The notes below the pieces were generated by a model, which did no database searches, had not been told where the DNA came from, and saw only the letters and a list, made by a program, of their open reading frames with translations. The translations under genes were made by a program, and so were the position numbers. A stretch of DNA of 64,000 nt from Streptomyces paradoxus. Lineage in GTDB: Bacteria > Actinomycetota > Actinomycetes > Streptomycetales > Streptomycetaceae. Where the stretch lies: positions 496,001-560,000 of the forward strand of contig NZ_JACHGV010000002.1 of the NCBI RefSeq assembly GCF_014202475.1, in the 5' to 3' direction. Shown here in pieces: positions 21,635 through 29,803 of this stretch (positions within the stretch are counted from its first letter, which is position 1; every line of letters starts with the position of its first letter).

Positions 21635-23241
21635 ACGAGGCCCTGCCCGACGTACCCGAAGTCCGAGTCGTCGGCCTTCCTCAGCTCACGTCGGGCTTCG
21701 ACCTTGTCGATCGGCTCGATCTGCCCATGCACCTCAAGGTGCACGGGCCGCTCGAACCGATGGGCGGCGAGCAGCTCGCTCAACTCGCCGAACGCATCAA
21801 CCTGAAGGGCCGCGGCGGCGCGGGATTCCCCTTCCACAAGAAGCTGCGCTCGGTCGCCGAAGCGGCGATCAAGCGCGGCGTCCGGCCGGTCGTCGTCGTG
21901 AACGGAAGCGAGGACGAACCGGCCTGCCGCAAGGACACGGTGCTGATCAACCGTGCTCCTCATCTGATCCTGGACGGCGCGCTGCTGTGCGCCGAGGCCC
22001 TGGGTGCCCGCACGCTCGTGGTGGGGGTCACCCGTGAGTCGACCCAGCGCTCCATGGAGGCCGCGCTCGCCGAACGCGGCCTCAACAACGGCCGCCGCTC
22101 GGCGCTGCGCGCGCGGGTCCAGCGCAACCCGGTCCGCATGGTCACCGGTGCCGCCGCGTCGCTGATCCGCTCGATCGACGGCGGCCCGGCCATCCCGCCC
22201 GGCCGGAAGGTCAGCGCCTCGCAGAACGGCGTCGGCGGCGCGCCCACCCTGCTGTCCAACGCCGAGACCTTCGCCCAGCTGGCGATCGCCGCCCGCATCG
22301 GCCCGGAGCGCTACGGCAACACCGGCCTGTACGACGAGCCGGGCACCGTCATGCTCACGGTCTCCGGCGCGGTCGCCCGCCCCATGGTGATCGAGGTCCC
22401 GACGGGCGTGCCGCTGCGGTACGTCCTGCAGCTCGCCGGCGCACCGCCGGTACCGCAGGGCGTGCTCACCGGCGGCTACCACGGCAAGTGGATCGACGCG
22501 GCGACGGTCAACGAGGCGATCGTCTCCCGCAACTCCCTGGACGCGGTGGGCGGCGCTCTCGGCGCCGGGGCGATTCTGCCGATCACTCAGGACACCTGCC
22601 CGCTGGGCGAGTCGCTGCGGGTGGCGCAGTGGCTGGCGGAGGAGAGCGCGGGCCAGTGCGGCCCCTGCTACCTCGGTCTGCCGGCCGCCGCGCGCGGCCT
22701 GGAGGACATCCTCAACGGTGGCGGACCGGCCGCCCTGGAGGCGCTCAAGCAGGTCGCCAAGAACGTGAAGCGGCGCGGCGCGTGCTCGCACCCGGACGGC
22801 TCCGCGATGTTCCTGGAGTCGACCATCAAGGCGTTCACGGACGACCTGGCCGCCCACGTCCTCGGCAATGGCTGCGGACGGCCCGTGGAGGGCGTTCTGC
22901 CGCTCTTCGAGGGCGGCAGGGCCCCGACGGGCATCCCGGGCGGCGGCGAGTCCGAGGAGAACGGCCCCAGCCGCCAGAAGATCTACGTCGACTGGACGCT
23001 GTGCCGCGGCCACGGACTGTGCGCGGACATCCTCCCCGAGGTGTTCCAGCTGGGGGCCGACGGCTTCCCGACCGTGGCGCAGGCGCAGGTGCCGCGGTAC
23101 GCCGAGGCCAAGGCTCTACGCGCGGTGCGCCGCTGTCCTGCGCTGGCGCTGCGCATCGAGGAGTCGGGCGCGCCGGGCGCGCCGTCCCGCAACCTCCCGG
23201 TCCTCTCCCAGGGCCGCGGCCGCCGCGCTCTCGGCCGCTGA
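21631..23241 (+). CDS. NuoF-like NADH/FMN-binding protein fused to a 3Fe-4S-type ferredoxin
   Basis: The 536 residues start at a GTG that overlaps the previous stop. Residues about 50-330 match the NADH- and FMN-binding plus SLBB domains of complex I subunit F (GRGGAGFPFHKK, VNGSEDEPACRKD). Near residue 340 the iron-sulfur motif reads SAGQCGPCYLG, where canonical NuoF has SCGKCTPC, so the first Cys is replaced by Ala. The fourth Cys is in RRGACSHPDG. A C-terminal ferredoxin (about 447-515) carries CRGHGLC and RRCPAL, the three-Cys pattern of P450-type 3Fe-4S ferredoxins. It probably passes electrons from NAD(P)H to the heme protein. Confidence 0.85.
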   Translation: MNEALPDVPEVRVVGLPQLTSGFDLVDRLDLPMHLKVHGPLEPMGGEQLAQLAERINLKGRGGAGFPFHKKLRSVAEAAIKRGVRPVVVVNGSEDEPACRKDTVLINRAPHLILDGALLCAEALGARTLVVGVTRESTQRSMEAALAERGLNNGRRSALRARVQRNPVRMVTGAAASLIRSIDGGPAIPPGRKVSASQNGVGGAPTLLSNAETFAQLAIAARIGPERYGNTGLYDEPGTVMLTVSGAVARPMVIEVPTGVPLRYVLQLAGAPPVPQGVLTGGYHGKWIDAATVNEAIVSRNSLDAVGGALGAGAILPITQDTCPLGESLRVAQWLAEESAGQCGPCYLGLPAAARGLEDILNGGGPAALEALKQVAKNVKRRGACSHPDGSAMFLESTIKAFTDDLAAHVLGNGCGRPVEGVLPLFEGGRAPTGIPGGGESEENGPSRQKIYVDWTLCRGHGLCADILPEVFQLGADGFPTVAQAQVPRYAEAKALRAVRRCPALALRIEESGAPGAPSRNLPVLSQGRGRRALGR

Positions 23242-23247
23242 GCACAC

Positions 23248-23283
23248 GTACGGCGGGCTCCCCCGGTGGGGGGCCCGCCGTAC
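23248..23283 (+). terminator. Terminator of the redox operon
   Basis: GTACGGCGGGC pairs perfectly with GCCCGCCGTAC, with a further C5/G5 interior pairing, immediately after the NuoF-like stop. Confidence 0.75.
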
Positions 23284-23297
23284 TCGTACCCACGACA

Positions 23298-23333
23298 AGA
23301 AGGCGGGCCATCCGATCGGATGGCCCGCCTTCT
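23298..23333. terminator. 36-bp perfect palindrome terminating tRNA-Ala
   Basis: Eighteen-base arms, beginning AGAAGGCGGGCCATCC, meet with no spacer at CCGATCGG. The palindrome sits ten bases past the 3' end of the minus-strand tRNA gene, facing the operon terminator, and can act in both directions. Confidence 0.75.
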
Positions 23334-23342
23334 CAACTTCTG

Positions 23343-23415
23343 TGGAGCTAAGGAGAATTGAACTCCTGACCTCCTGCATGCCATGCAGGCGCTCTACCAA
23401 CTGAGCTATAGCCCC
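23343..23415 (-). tRNA. tRNA-Ala(GGC)
   Basis: A 73-nt cloverleaf on the minus strand. The acceptor GGGGCTA pairs with TAGCTCC (one G-U), the D arm contains GCTCAGTTGGTAGAGC, the anticodon stem CCTGC/GCAGG encloses ATGGCAT with anticodon GGC, and the T arm contains GTTCAATTC. The terminal CCA is not encoded as a complete triplet. It is identical to the gene at 24125-24197. Confidence 0.96.
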
Positions 23416-23513
23416 TTGCCAGTGCTTCCTCCGGGTTTCCCCGGCGGCGAAGCCAACATTACTGGCCCATCAGGCTCAACACCAAATCGGTTTCGCTTCG
23501 CCCGAAATGTCCG

Positions 23514-23747
23514 TTATGCCGTGACGAACGAGTAGAACCGCTTGAGTGTGCAGTGCTCCTCCAGCAGCCGGCCGTAGATCGGTTCGCCCTCCAACTCGCG
23601 GTACGTCTCGATCGGGTCGCCTTTTATGATCAGCGCCCGCGCGCATTCCTCGCACCAGTACTGGTAGTCGGGATTGATCGGTTCCATGTCGCGGACGATG
23701 GGAGTCCCGCTGCCGCACCAGTCGCACTTCCGCCTGTGTGCACCCAT
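23514..23747 (-). CDS. Small zinc-ribbon hypothetical protein
   Basis: The 77 residues hold two Cys pairs: CDWCG near the N terminus and CEEC in YWCEECARALII, a four-Cys zinc knuckle. The remainder (GDPIETYRELEGEPIYGRLL, then HCTLKRFYSFVTA) is well ordered and has no known motif. It starts three bases after the stop of the other zinc-ribbon gene and is probably co-translated with it. The pair sits between two tRNA-Ala genes. Conserved actinobacterial hypothetical is the safest name. Confidence 0.8.
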   Translation of the reverse strand: MGAHRRKCDWCGSGTPIVRDMEPINPDYQYWCEECARALIIKGDPIETYRELEGEPIYGRLLEEHCTLKRFYSFVTA

Positions 23748-23750
23748 CGA

Positions 23751-23924
23751 TCAGCTCCAGCTGTGGCCGCAGGCCGTGCACACGTAGGAAATCCCGCCGT
23801 TGTCGCCGAGCATCTGGGCCACGTGCGCGGAACCGCAGGAAGGGCAGCTGAGGCGGGTGGACATGTCCCGTGTGAACGCTGCTGCGAAGAGGTGGTCGAC
23901 CTCCTCGCGGATGCTCGCAGGCAT
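23751..23924 (-). CDS. Tiny zinc-ribbon hypothetical protein
   Basis: The 57 residues begin MPASIREEVDHLFAAAFTRD and end in a zinc ribbon, CPSCGS...CTACGHSW, with two CxxC pairs as in rubredoxin-like or TFIIS-like ribbons. The ATG at 23924 is supported by GGAGGAG five bases upstream; the longer frame to 23987 has no such support. It could bind nucleic acid or a partner protein. It is the first gene of a two-gene operon with the 77-residue protein. Confidence 0.8.
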   Translation of the reverse strand: MPASIREEVDHLFAAAFTRDMSTRLSCPSCGSAHVAQMLGDNGGISYVCTACGHSWS

Positions 23925-24084
23925 CGCTACTCCTCCCGTCGGGCCGCGCCCCCTTCCGGCCGTTTGATTCTGCCACGGCCGGACCAATACGGTCAGCGAC
24001 GCCTCAGTACCAGTCCGGACACGGCACCCGGCGGGGCCGTAGAGGTATACGCCTCAGCGAGGCCGAGTGACTCAAGCCGGAGCA

Positions 24085-24116
24085 CGAAAAATCCCGCCCC
24101 CTGAGCGGGAACGGGA
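24085..24116 (-). terminator. Intrinsic terminator of the second tRNA-Ala gene
   Basis: On the minus strand ATCCCG and CGGGAT enclose a further CCC/GGG pairing and are followed by five T residues, nine bases past the tRNA 3' end. Confidence 0.7.
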
Positions 24117-24124
24117 TCTTGACG

Positions 24125-24197
24125 TGGAGCTAAGGAGAATTGAACTCCTGACCTCCTGCATGCCATGCAGGCGCTCTACCAACTGAGCTATAGCCCC
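24125..24197 (-). tRNA. tRNA-Ala(GGC), second copy
   Basis: Base-for-base identical to 23343-23415 over 73 nt, with the same GGC anticodon. Its flanks, including its terminator, differ from the other copy, so the duplication is old or kept uniform by gene conversion. Confidence 0.96.
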
Positions 24198-24271
24198 TCT
24201 GCTCGTCCCCGCCGGGCGGGGCGAACAAGAAGAACTTTAGCCTGCGACCTGCCGGAAAGTGAAATCCGGGG

Positions 24272-24946
24272 TCAGTCGTCGTCGCCGAGCACCGGTTCCG
24301 GCAGCGTGCCGGCGTTGTGCTCCAGCAGGCGCCAGCCGCGGGCGCCTTCACCGAGCACCGACCAGCAGCAGTTGGAGAGTCCGCCGAGGCTCTCCCAGTG
24401 GCGGGGATCGAGACCCAGCAGGCGGCCGATCGTGGTGCGGATCGTGCCGCCGTGGCTGACCACGACGAGCGTGCCGTCCTCGGGAAGCTTCTCGGCGTGC
24501 CGGAGCACCACGGGGGCGGCGCGGTCGGCGACCTCGGTCTCCAGTTCGCCGCCACCGCGGCGTACGGGCTCGCCGCGCTTCCACGCGGCGTACTCCTCGC
24601 CGTACCGGGCGATGATCTCGTCGTGCGTCAGGCCCTGCCAGACGCCCGCATAGGTCTCGCGCAGCGCCTCGTCGTGGGTGACGTCGAGGCCGGTGAGCGT
24701 GGCGAGCTCGGCGGCCGTGGCCGCGGCGCGCCGGAGGTCGGAGGCGACCATCGCGTCGGGCTTCAGGGAGGTGAGCAGCCGGGCGGCGCGGCGGGCCTGG
24801 GCGAGACCGGTCTCGGTCAGCTCGACGTCCGTGCTGCCCTGGAAGCGGCGCTCCACGTTCCACGAGGTCTGGCCGTGCCGCCACAGGATGATGCGACGGC
24901 CCCGGCCCTTTCCGGCGGACGCCCCACTGACGGAGGTCACCGCCAC
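24272..24946 (-). CDS. Histidine phosphatase family protein (phosphoglycerate-mutase-like)
   Basis: The 224 residues carry the RHG signature in IILWRHGQTSWNVERRFQG, the second catalytic region YAGVWQGLTHDE, and LVVVSHGGTIRTTIGRLLG with the second catalytic His. It is probably a broad phosphatase rather than a glycolytic mutase. It overlaps the end of rsfS by ten bases. The GTG at 24946 is given; a GTG at 24940 that makes a GTGA overlap is equally likely. It is co-transcribed with rsfS, a frequent actinobacterial pair. Confidence 0.9.
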   Translation of the reverse strand: MAVTSVSGASAGKGRGRRIILWRHGQTSWNVERRFQGSTDVELTETGLAQARRAARLLTSLKPDAMVASDLRRAAATAAELATLTGLDVTHDEALRETYAGVWQGLTHDEIIARYGEEYAAWKRGEPVRRGGGELETEVADRAAPVVLRHAEKLPEDGTLVVVSHGGTIRTTIGRLLGLDPRHWESLGGLSNCCWSVLGEGARGWRLLEHNAGTLPEPVLGDDD

Positions 24947-25383
24947 TCACCGTCCAGCTCCGCCGCCTCCTCGGCCGCGCGCAGCTTGGCGTGCTCCTCG
25001 GCCTTGCCGCGGGTGGCCTTGGCCTCCTCGGGCAGTTCGAGCTCGGGGCAGTCCTTCCACAGCCGCTCCAGGGCGTAGAAGACGCGCTCCTCGCTGTGCT
25101 GCACGTGGACGACGATGTCGACGTAGTCGAGGAGCACCCAGCGGGCCTCGCGGTCGCCCTCGCGGCGCACCGGCTTCGCGCCGAGTTCCTTCGAGAGACG
25201 CTCCTCGATCTCGTCGACGATCGCCTTGACCTGGCGGTCGTTGGGCGCGGAGGCCAGCAGGAAGGCGTCCGTGATGGACAGCACGTCACTGACGTCGTAG
25301 GCGACGATGTCGTGGGCCAGCTTGTCGGCAGCCGCCTGGGCGGCGGTGTTGATCAGCTCGTGAGAGCGGTCGGTCACGGTCAC
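24937..25383 (-). CDS. rsfS: Ribosomal silencing factor RsfS
   Basis: The 148-residue DUF143 protein binds L14 of the 50S subunit and blocks 30S joining when nutrients are low. Family blocks include DVSDVLSITDAFLLASAPND, RQVKAIVDEIEERL and the C-terminal WVLLDYVDIVVHVQ. The C terminus has a charged tail (KATRGKAEEHAKLRAAEE). A terminator separates it from the LCP gene upstream, so it has its own promoter. Confidence 0.96.
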   Translation of the reverse strand: MTVTDRSHELINTAAQAAADKLAHDIVAYDVSDVLSITDAFLLASAPNDRQVKAIVDEIEERLSKELGAKPVRREGDREARWVLLDYVDIVVHVQHSEERVFYALERLWKDCPELELPEEAKATRGKAEEHAKLRAAEEAAELDGEWR

Positions 25384-25439
25384 TGCAAGGCTTTCGGTCG
25401 GCGGACACTTGCCACCAAGGGTCTCACGGACCGCCGTGG

Positions 25440-25475
25440 GCCCCCCACGCGATAACGGGGATCACGTGGGGGGGC
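25440..25475 (-). terminator. Terminator after the LCP-family gene
   Basis: GCCCCCCACG pairs with CGTGGGGGGC across a 15-base loop, ten bases past the stop codon of the LCP gene. Confidence 0.7.
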
Positions 25476-25484
25476 TCCCGCCGT

Positions 25485-27197
25485 CTAGTCGGACGACGGC
25501 TTGTAGTCCTGGCCGAGGACGACGGATACGTCGGCGCTCGAGGAGATCTTCCCCTTGGCGACGGAGCCCGCGGGCAGGCCCAGGGTCTTGGCGACCTCGG
25601 CGGCGTTCGCCTTGTCGGCGGCGTCGGCGTAGACGACCTCGGAGGTGGCCCGGGCGGTGCCGGTGCCGCCCTCCAGGAAGGTGAAGCCGCCGTTGAGGAG
25701 CACGACGCGGGCCTTCTCGGTGTTGTCCTTGACGCCGGTGGCGTTCTGGACGGAGACACTGACGGCTGCGTCCTTGTCGGGGCTCTTGGCGGTGCCGCCG
25801 AGGACGTTCCTGACGATCCCCGCGCCGGTCCGGGCGCTGAGCGTGCCGTCGCTCTGGACGGGCAGCAGGTCCGTCTTGTAGTCGCCGCCCTTGGCGAGGT
25901 CGGAGAGCCCGGCGAGGAAGGTGCCGAGGTCCTTGTCGGTCAGGGACGGATCGAGGATCTGCTGCAGCGTCTGGATCGTGGTCGTCGCGGCCTGCGGGTC
26001 GGAGGACAGCTTGCGCAGGACGCTCTGCAGGACCTGCCCGAAGCGCTCCAGCTGGGCGTTCTGGGCCTCGCCGGGGGCGCGGTAGGTGGCGTAGGCGACG
26101 GCCATCTTGCCGCTGAGGGTCTGGTCCCGGCCCTTGTTGACCAGGGGGGCCGCGCCCTTCTTCTTGGCGGTGGGGTCGGGGACGTCGGTGTCGGTGTCGA
26201 CGTCGATGTTGCCGACGAGGTCGACGAGGTTCTGCAGGTAGGGGGTGTCCAGGCGCCAGGTGCCCTCGATGTCGGTGCCGAGGACGGTGTCGAGCGCGTC
26301 GCGGGTGCCGTCGGAGCCGTCGTCCTCGACCGACTTGGCGAGGGTCGTCGTGGTGCCGTCGTCGCTGGTCAGAGCGAGCGAGTTGGGCAGCAGGACGGTG
26401 GTCCCCCGCTCGGTGGTGGTGTTGTCGACCAGGAGGGCCGTGGCGGTGCCGTCGCCCTTGATGTCGTGCAGGTGGACGACGATCACGTCGCGCTTCTGGG
26501 CGCCCGCGGCCGTGGCGGTGCCGGTCGCAGAACCGTCGGAGGACAGGCCGGGCAGCTTGCCCGCGTACCAGAGCCAGCCGACGCCGCCGGCCGCGACGAG
26601 CGCGAGCACGACCGTCAGGGCGACGATCCGGCTGCGGGCCCGGCGCCGGGCCTCCTCGCGGCGTTCGGTGCGGTTCTCGGTGAACTTCAGCCAGTCGATG
26701 ACGTCTTCGGAGTTGGCGTCCGGTTCCTCGACGAAGGCGAACTGCTCGGTGTGGTAATCCCGTTGCGGCTCGGCGGGGGTTTCCCGGTCGTGGACCGGGC
26801 CGGCCTGCTGCGGGATGTGGGGGGTCTGCTGCGCGGTCTGTTCGGCGGCGCGGGGCTGCCGGCCGGTGGCGCCGGCCGCGCCGGCCTGGCCGTAGGGGTC
26901 GTGCGGGGCGCCCTGTGCGGGGCCGCTCTGGTGCGAGCCGGTCGCGTACGGGTCGTAGGCGCCGTAGTCGTAGGCGGGCGGCGGCTGCCCGCCCTGCTGG
27001 GCGTACGGGTCGTAGCCGTAGCCCTGTTGGTACTGCTGGGTCTGCTGGGCGTACGGGTCGTACGGGTCGTACGTCTGCTGCTGGGTCTGCTGGGGCCGGA
27101 CCTGCCGGTAGACAGGCCGGCCGTACTCGTCGTAGCCGACGATCTCGTACTGGTCGGCGCCGTGGTCCGCGGCCCCCGCGTCGTATCGGTCGTTCAC
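25485..27197 (-). CDS. LytR-CpsA-Psr (LCP) family cell-envelope protein
   Basis: The 570 residues start at a GTG with AGGGG upstream. A cytoplasmic tail of about 200 residues is rich in Tyr, Pro, Gln and Asp (repeats of DPYAQQ), followed by one membrane helix (IVALTVVLALVAAGGVGWLW). The extracytoplasmic LCP domain and a C-terminal LytR_C domain (VSVQNATGVKDNTEKARVVL) follow. LCP proteins transfer polymers from undecaprenyl phosphate to peptidoglycan. The usual Arg/Asp-rich phosphate-binding segments are poorly matched (VLLPNSLAL where SIPRD is expected). From memory its position between rsfS and nadD corresponds to PdtA of S. coelicolor. It lies 16 bp downstream of... the nadD end and is separately started by its own ribosome site. 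Confidence 0.86.
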   Translation of the reverse strand: MNDRYDAGAADHGADQYEIVGYDEYGRPVYRQVRPQQTQQQTYDPYDPYAQQTQQYQQGYGYDPYAQQGGQPPPAYDYGAYDPYATGSHQSGPAQGAPHDPYGQAGAAGATGRQPRAAEQTAQQTPHIPQQAGPVHDRETPAEPQRDYHTEQFAFVEEPDANSEDVIDWLKFTENRTERREEARRRARSRIVALTVVLALVAAGGVGWLWYAGKLPGLSSDGSATGTATAAGAQKRDVIVVHLHDIKGDGTATALLVDNTTTERGTTVLLPNSLALTSDDGTTTTLAKSVEDDGSDGTRDALDTVLGTDIEGTWRLDTPYLQNLVDLVGNIDVDTDTDVPDPTAKKKGAAPLVNKGRDQTLSGKMAVAYATYRAPGEAQNAQLERFGQVLQSVLRKLSSDPQAATTTIQTLQQILDPSLTDKDLGTFLAGLSDLAKGGDYKTDLLPVQSDGTLSARTGAGIVRNVLGGTAKSPDKDAAVSVSVQNATGVKDNTEKARVVLLNGGFTFLEGGTGTARATSEVVYADAADKANAAEVAKTLGLPAGSVAKGKISSSADVSVVLGQDYKPSSD

Positions 27198-27213
27198 CGG
27201 TGCCCCTCTCGGC

Positions 27214-27942
27214 TCACTCGCCGCGGTACAGCTCGCGCTTGTCGATATAGCGCACGACTCCGTCCGGCACCAGGTACCAGATGGGATCGCCCTTGGCGAC
27301 TCTCGCACGGCAGTCGGTGGAGGAGATGGCCAGGGCGGGGACCTCCACCAGCGAGACACCGCCCTCGGGGAGCCCGGAGTCGTCCAGGTGGTGACCCGGC
27401 CGGGTGGCTCCGATGAAGTGCGCCAGGGAGAACAGCTCCTCGCTGTCCCGCCAGGTGAGGATCTGGGCGAGCGCGTCGGCGCCCGTGATGAAGAACAGGT
27501 CCGTGTCCGGGTTGAGCGCGCGCAGGTCGCGCAAGGTGTCCACGGTGTAGGTGGGGCCGCCGCGGTCGATGTCGATGCGGCTCACGGAGAACTGCGGGTT
27601 CTCGGCGGTCGCGATGACCGTCATCAGGTAGCGGTCCTCGGCCGGGGAGACGCTGCGGTGGCTCTTCTGCCAGGGCTGGCCGGTCGGCACGAAGACCACC
27701 TCGTCGAGATGGAACGCCGCGGCGACCTCGCTGGCCGCCACCAGGTGCCCGTGGTGGATCGGGTCGAAGGTGCCGCCCATGACGCCGAGGCGGCGCTTGC
27801 CCGTCCGCGACGGGCTCGTGCGGGGACCATGGGTCCCGTGGGCCGCCGCGGAGGCACGGCGGGGCTCCGAGTGTCGCTCGGTTCCACTCGCCGTGTCCTG
27901 TGCCGGGTCGTGCGGCGTCTCGTTCGCCGGACCGGTAGGCAT
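27214..27942 (-). CDS. nadD: Nicotinate-nucleotide adenylyltransferase
   Basis: The 242-residue enzyme makes deamido-NAD from nicotinate mononucleotide and ATP. The nucleotidyltransferase motif is [18 protein letters not shown], and the [10 protein letters not shown] region is the ISSTxIR equivalent. About 30 residues before the core are Thr/Pro/Ala-rich and poorly conserved. The ATG at 27942 is chosen because GGGAG lies eight bases upstream; an ATG at 27957 is an alternative. The next gene, the LCP protein, begins 16 bp after the stop, so the two are probably one operon. Confidence 0.94.
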   Translation of the reverse strand: MPTGPANETPHDPAQDTASGTERHSEPRRASAAAHGTHGPRTSPSRTGKRRLGVMGGTFDPIHHGHLVAASEVAAAFHLDEVVFVPTGQPWQKSHRSVSPAEDRYLMTVIATAENPQFSVSRIDIDRGGPTYTVDTLRDLRALNPDTDLFFITGADALAQILTWRDSEELFSLAHFIGATRPGHHLDDSGLPEGGVSLVEVPALAISSTDCRARVAKGDPIWYLVPDGVVRYIDKRELYRGE

Positions 27943-28042
27943 GTCCTGCTCTCCCATGCGTGCAGACCCTACCGGCCCTGCCTGAGGGCTCCGGCCGCCC
28001 CCGTGGTCCCCCGGGCATCCTCGGCGGGATGCCCCGCCGGTC

Positions 28043-28207
28043 TCAGCGGTCGCGGTTGAAGCGGGTGGTGATCCACAGCAGGAGCAGCAGGATGAACAGT
28101 GCGCCACCGCCGGTGAGGTAGGGGCTGAGGCTCTCGTGGTTTCCGCCGTGCTCCTCGCCCTCGGCGGCGAGGGTGACCAACTGGGCAGCGGTGCTGTGGA
28201 AGCTCAT
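28043..28207 (-). CDS. Small single-pass membrane protein
   Basis: A 54-residue protein beginning [14 protein letters not shown], then a His/Glu/Gly-rich stretch, one hydrophobic helix ([16 protein letters not shown]) and a basic end NRDR. It fits the codon bias of real genes here. It lies upstream of nadD on the same strand. It was found by eye and is too short for standard calls. The function is unknown; it may be a membrane anchor. Confidence 0.7.
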   Translation of the reverse strand: MSFHSTAAQLVTLAAEGEEHGGNHESLSPYLTGGGALFILLLLLWITTRFNRDR

Positions 28208-28370
28208 CTTCGGCAGGACCTATCGCGTGTGGGCGGGATAAAGACGTCGGCTCATCGTAAGCGGGCGCCCGTTCCGCGATCACCCCGACTCCGCCTGTTC
28301 GTGCCGCGGGCGGTCCCTCGTGCCGCCGCCGGCCCGGCCCCGGGGCCCGGCGGGGAACCTTCGCGTGGAC

Positions 28371-28532
28371 TCAGTCGTCCTTCCGTCTGTAGCCACGCAG
28401 CAGGAACCACGCGGTCAGCACACAGCCCACGATCATCACGAGCAGGACGTACCGCAGCATCCCCGGCCCCCCTTGCCGCTCTGCGGCGCTCGCGGCCTCG
28501 GCGAGCCAGGCGGATGCGGGGTGGTGCTCCAT
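28371..28532 (-). CDS. Small single-pass membrane protein
   Basis: A 53-residue protein: an amphipathic N-terminal half (MEHHPASAWLAEAASAAERQ), one hydrophobic helix (YVLLVMIVGCVLTAWFLLRG) and a charged C terminus YRRKDD. AAGGAG lies nine bases before the ATG, which supports translation. An internal Met before the helix is an alternative start. It is divergent from the M48 peptidase gene. The function is unknown. Confidence 0.65.
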   Translation of the reverse strand: MEHHPASAWLAEAASAAERQGGPGMLRYVLLVMIVGCVLTAWFLLRGYRRKDD

Positions 28533-28656
28533 GGCGGTGGTCTCCTTCGCTGTACTGCCCGACCACCGTAACTCCGCCTAGGCTGGGCTCTGCCTCGGGG
28601 AAGCAAAAGGCCGCACAAGGGGCCGCAAAGGTCAGATGAGACGCATGGGGGAAGAC

Positions 28657-29778
28657 ATGTCCGACGGCCACGAGCACACCGGGCACGAGCACGTGCCGAG
28701 CAGGCAGCGCAGGCGCTTCCCCGGGATCTCCTCGCGGACGTACGAGCACCCGGCCGACCGTTCCGCCCTGGTGGCGCTGCGCAAGCTGAGCGGGTTCGAC
28801 ACGGTGTTCAAGGCACTCAGCGGTCTGCTGCCCGAGCGCAGTCTGCGGCTGCTGTTCCTGTCCGACTCCGTGCGGGTCTCGGACCAGCAGTTCGCGCATC
28901 TGAACGTGATGCTGCTCGACGCCTGCTACATCCTGGACCTGGAGAAGGTCCCGCCGATGTACGTGAACCAGGACCCGCAGCCGAACGCGATGTGCATCGG
29001 CCTGGACGAGCCGATCATCGTCGTCACGACCGGCCTGGTCGAGCTGCTCGACGAGGAGGAGATGCGGGCGGTCGTCGGGCACGAGGTCGGGCACGCGCTG
29101 TCCGGGCACTCCGTCTACCGGACGATCCTGCTGTTCCTGACGAGCCTCGCCGTCCGGGTCGCCTGGATCCCGCTGGGCAACCTCGCGATCATGGCGATCG
29201 TGACGGGGCTGCGGGAGTGGTTCCGCAAGTCGGAGCTGAGCGCGGACCGGGCCGGGCTGCTGGTCGGGCAGGATCTGCAGGCCTCCATGCGGGGTCTGAT
29301 GAAGATCGCGGGCGGCAACCACCTGCACGAGATGAACGTGGACGCGTTCCTCGCCCAGGCCGAGGAGTACGAGGCCGGGGGCGACCTGCGCGACTCCGTG
29401 CTGAAGATCCTGAACGTGCTGCCCCGCTCCCACCCCTTCACCACCGTGCGGGCGGCCGAGCTGAAAAAGTGGGCCGAGTCGCGGGACTACCAGCGGATCA
29501 TGGACGGCCACTACCCGCGGCGCGACGAGGACAAGGACACCTCGGTCCGGGACTCCTGGCGGGAGTCGGCGAACCACTACAGCACTCATGTGAAGGGCTC
29601 CAAGGACCCGCTGATGAAGCTGGTCACGGACCTCGCGGGCGGCGCCGGTGACCTGGGCGACCGGGTCCGCCGCGGTTTCGGCGGCTTCACGGGCTCCTCA
29701 CCGAAGCCGCCCCAGGGCCCGGAGACGGGCTCGCCGGACTCCTCGGGGGACGACCGGCCGCCGCGCGACGGGAGCTGA
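28657..29778 (+). CDS. M48 family metallopeptidase
   Basis: The 373 residues carry the zinc site HEVGH in MRAVVGHEVGHALSGH, the third ligand in KSELSADRAG, and hydrophobic segments around the active site (TILLFLTSLAVRVAWIPLGN). It resembles HtpX/Ste24-like membrane proteases that cut misfolded membrane proteins. The C terminus is Pro/Ser/Gly-rich. The ATG at 28657 has GGGGGAA close upstream; the frame also holds Met codons at 28636 and 28645. Confidence 0.9.
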   Translation: MSDGHEHTGHEHVPSRQRRRFPGISSRTYEHPADRSALVALRKLSGFDTVFKALSGLLPERSLRLLFLSDSVRVSDQQFAHLNVMLLDACYILDLEKVPPMYVNQDPQPNAMCIGLDEPIIVVTTGLVELLDEEEMRAVVGHEVGHALSGHSVYRTILLFLTSLAVRVAWIPLGNLAIMAIVTGLREWFRKSELSADRAGLLVGQDLQASMRGLMKIAGGNHLHEMNVDAFLAQAEEYEAGGDLRDSVLKILNVLPRSHPFTTVRAAELKKWAESRDYQRIMDGHYPRRDEDKDTSVRDSWRESANHYSTHVKGSKDPLMKLVTDLAGGAGDLGDRVRRGFGGFTGSSPKPPQGPETGSPDSSGDDRPPRDGS

Positions 29779-29803
29779 AGCCCCCTCCGGCCCTCCGGGC
29801 CCC

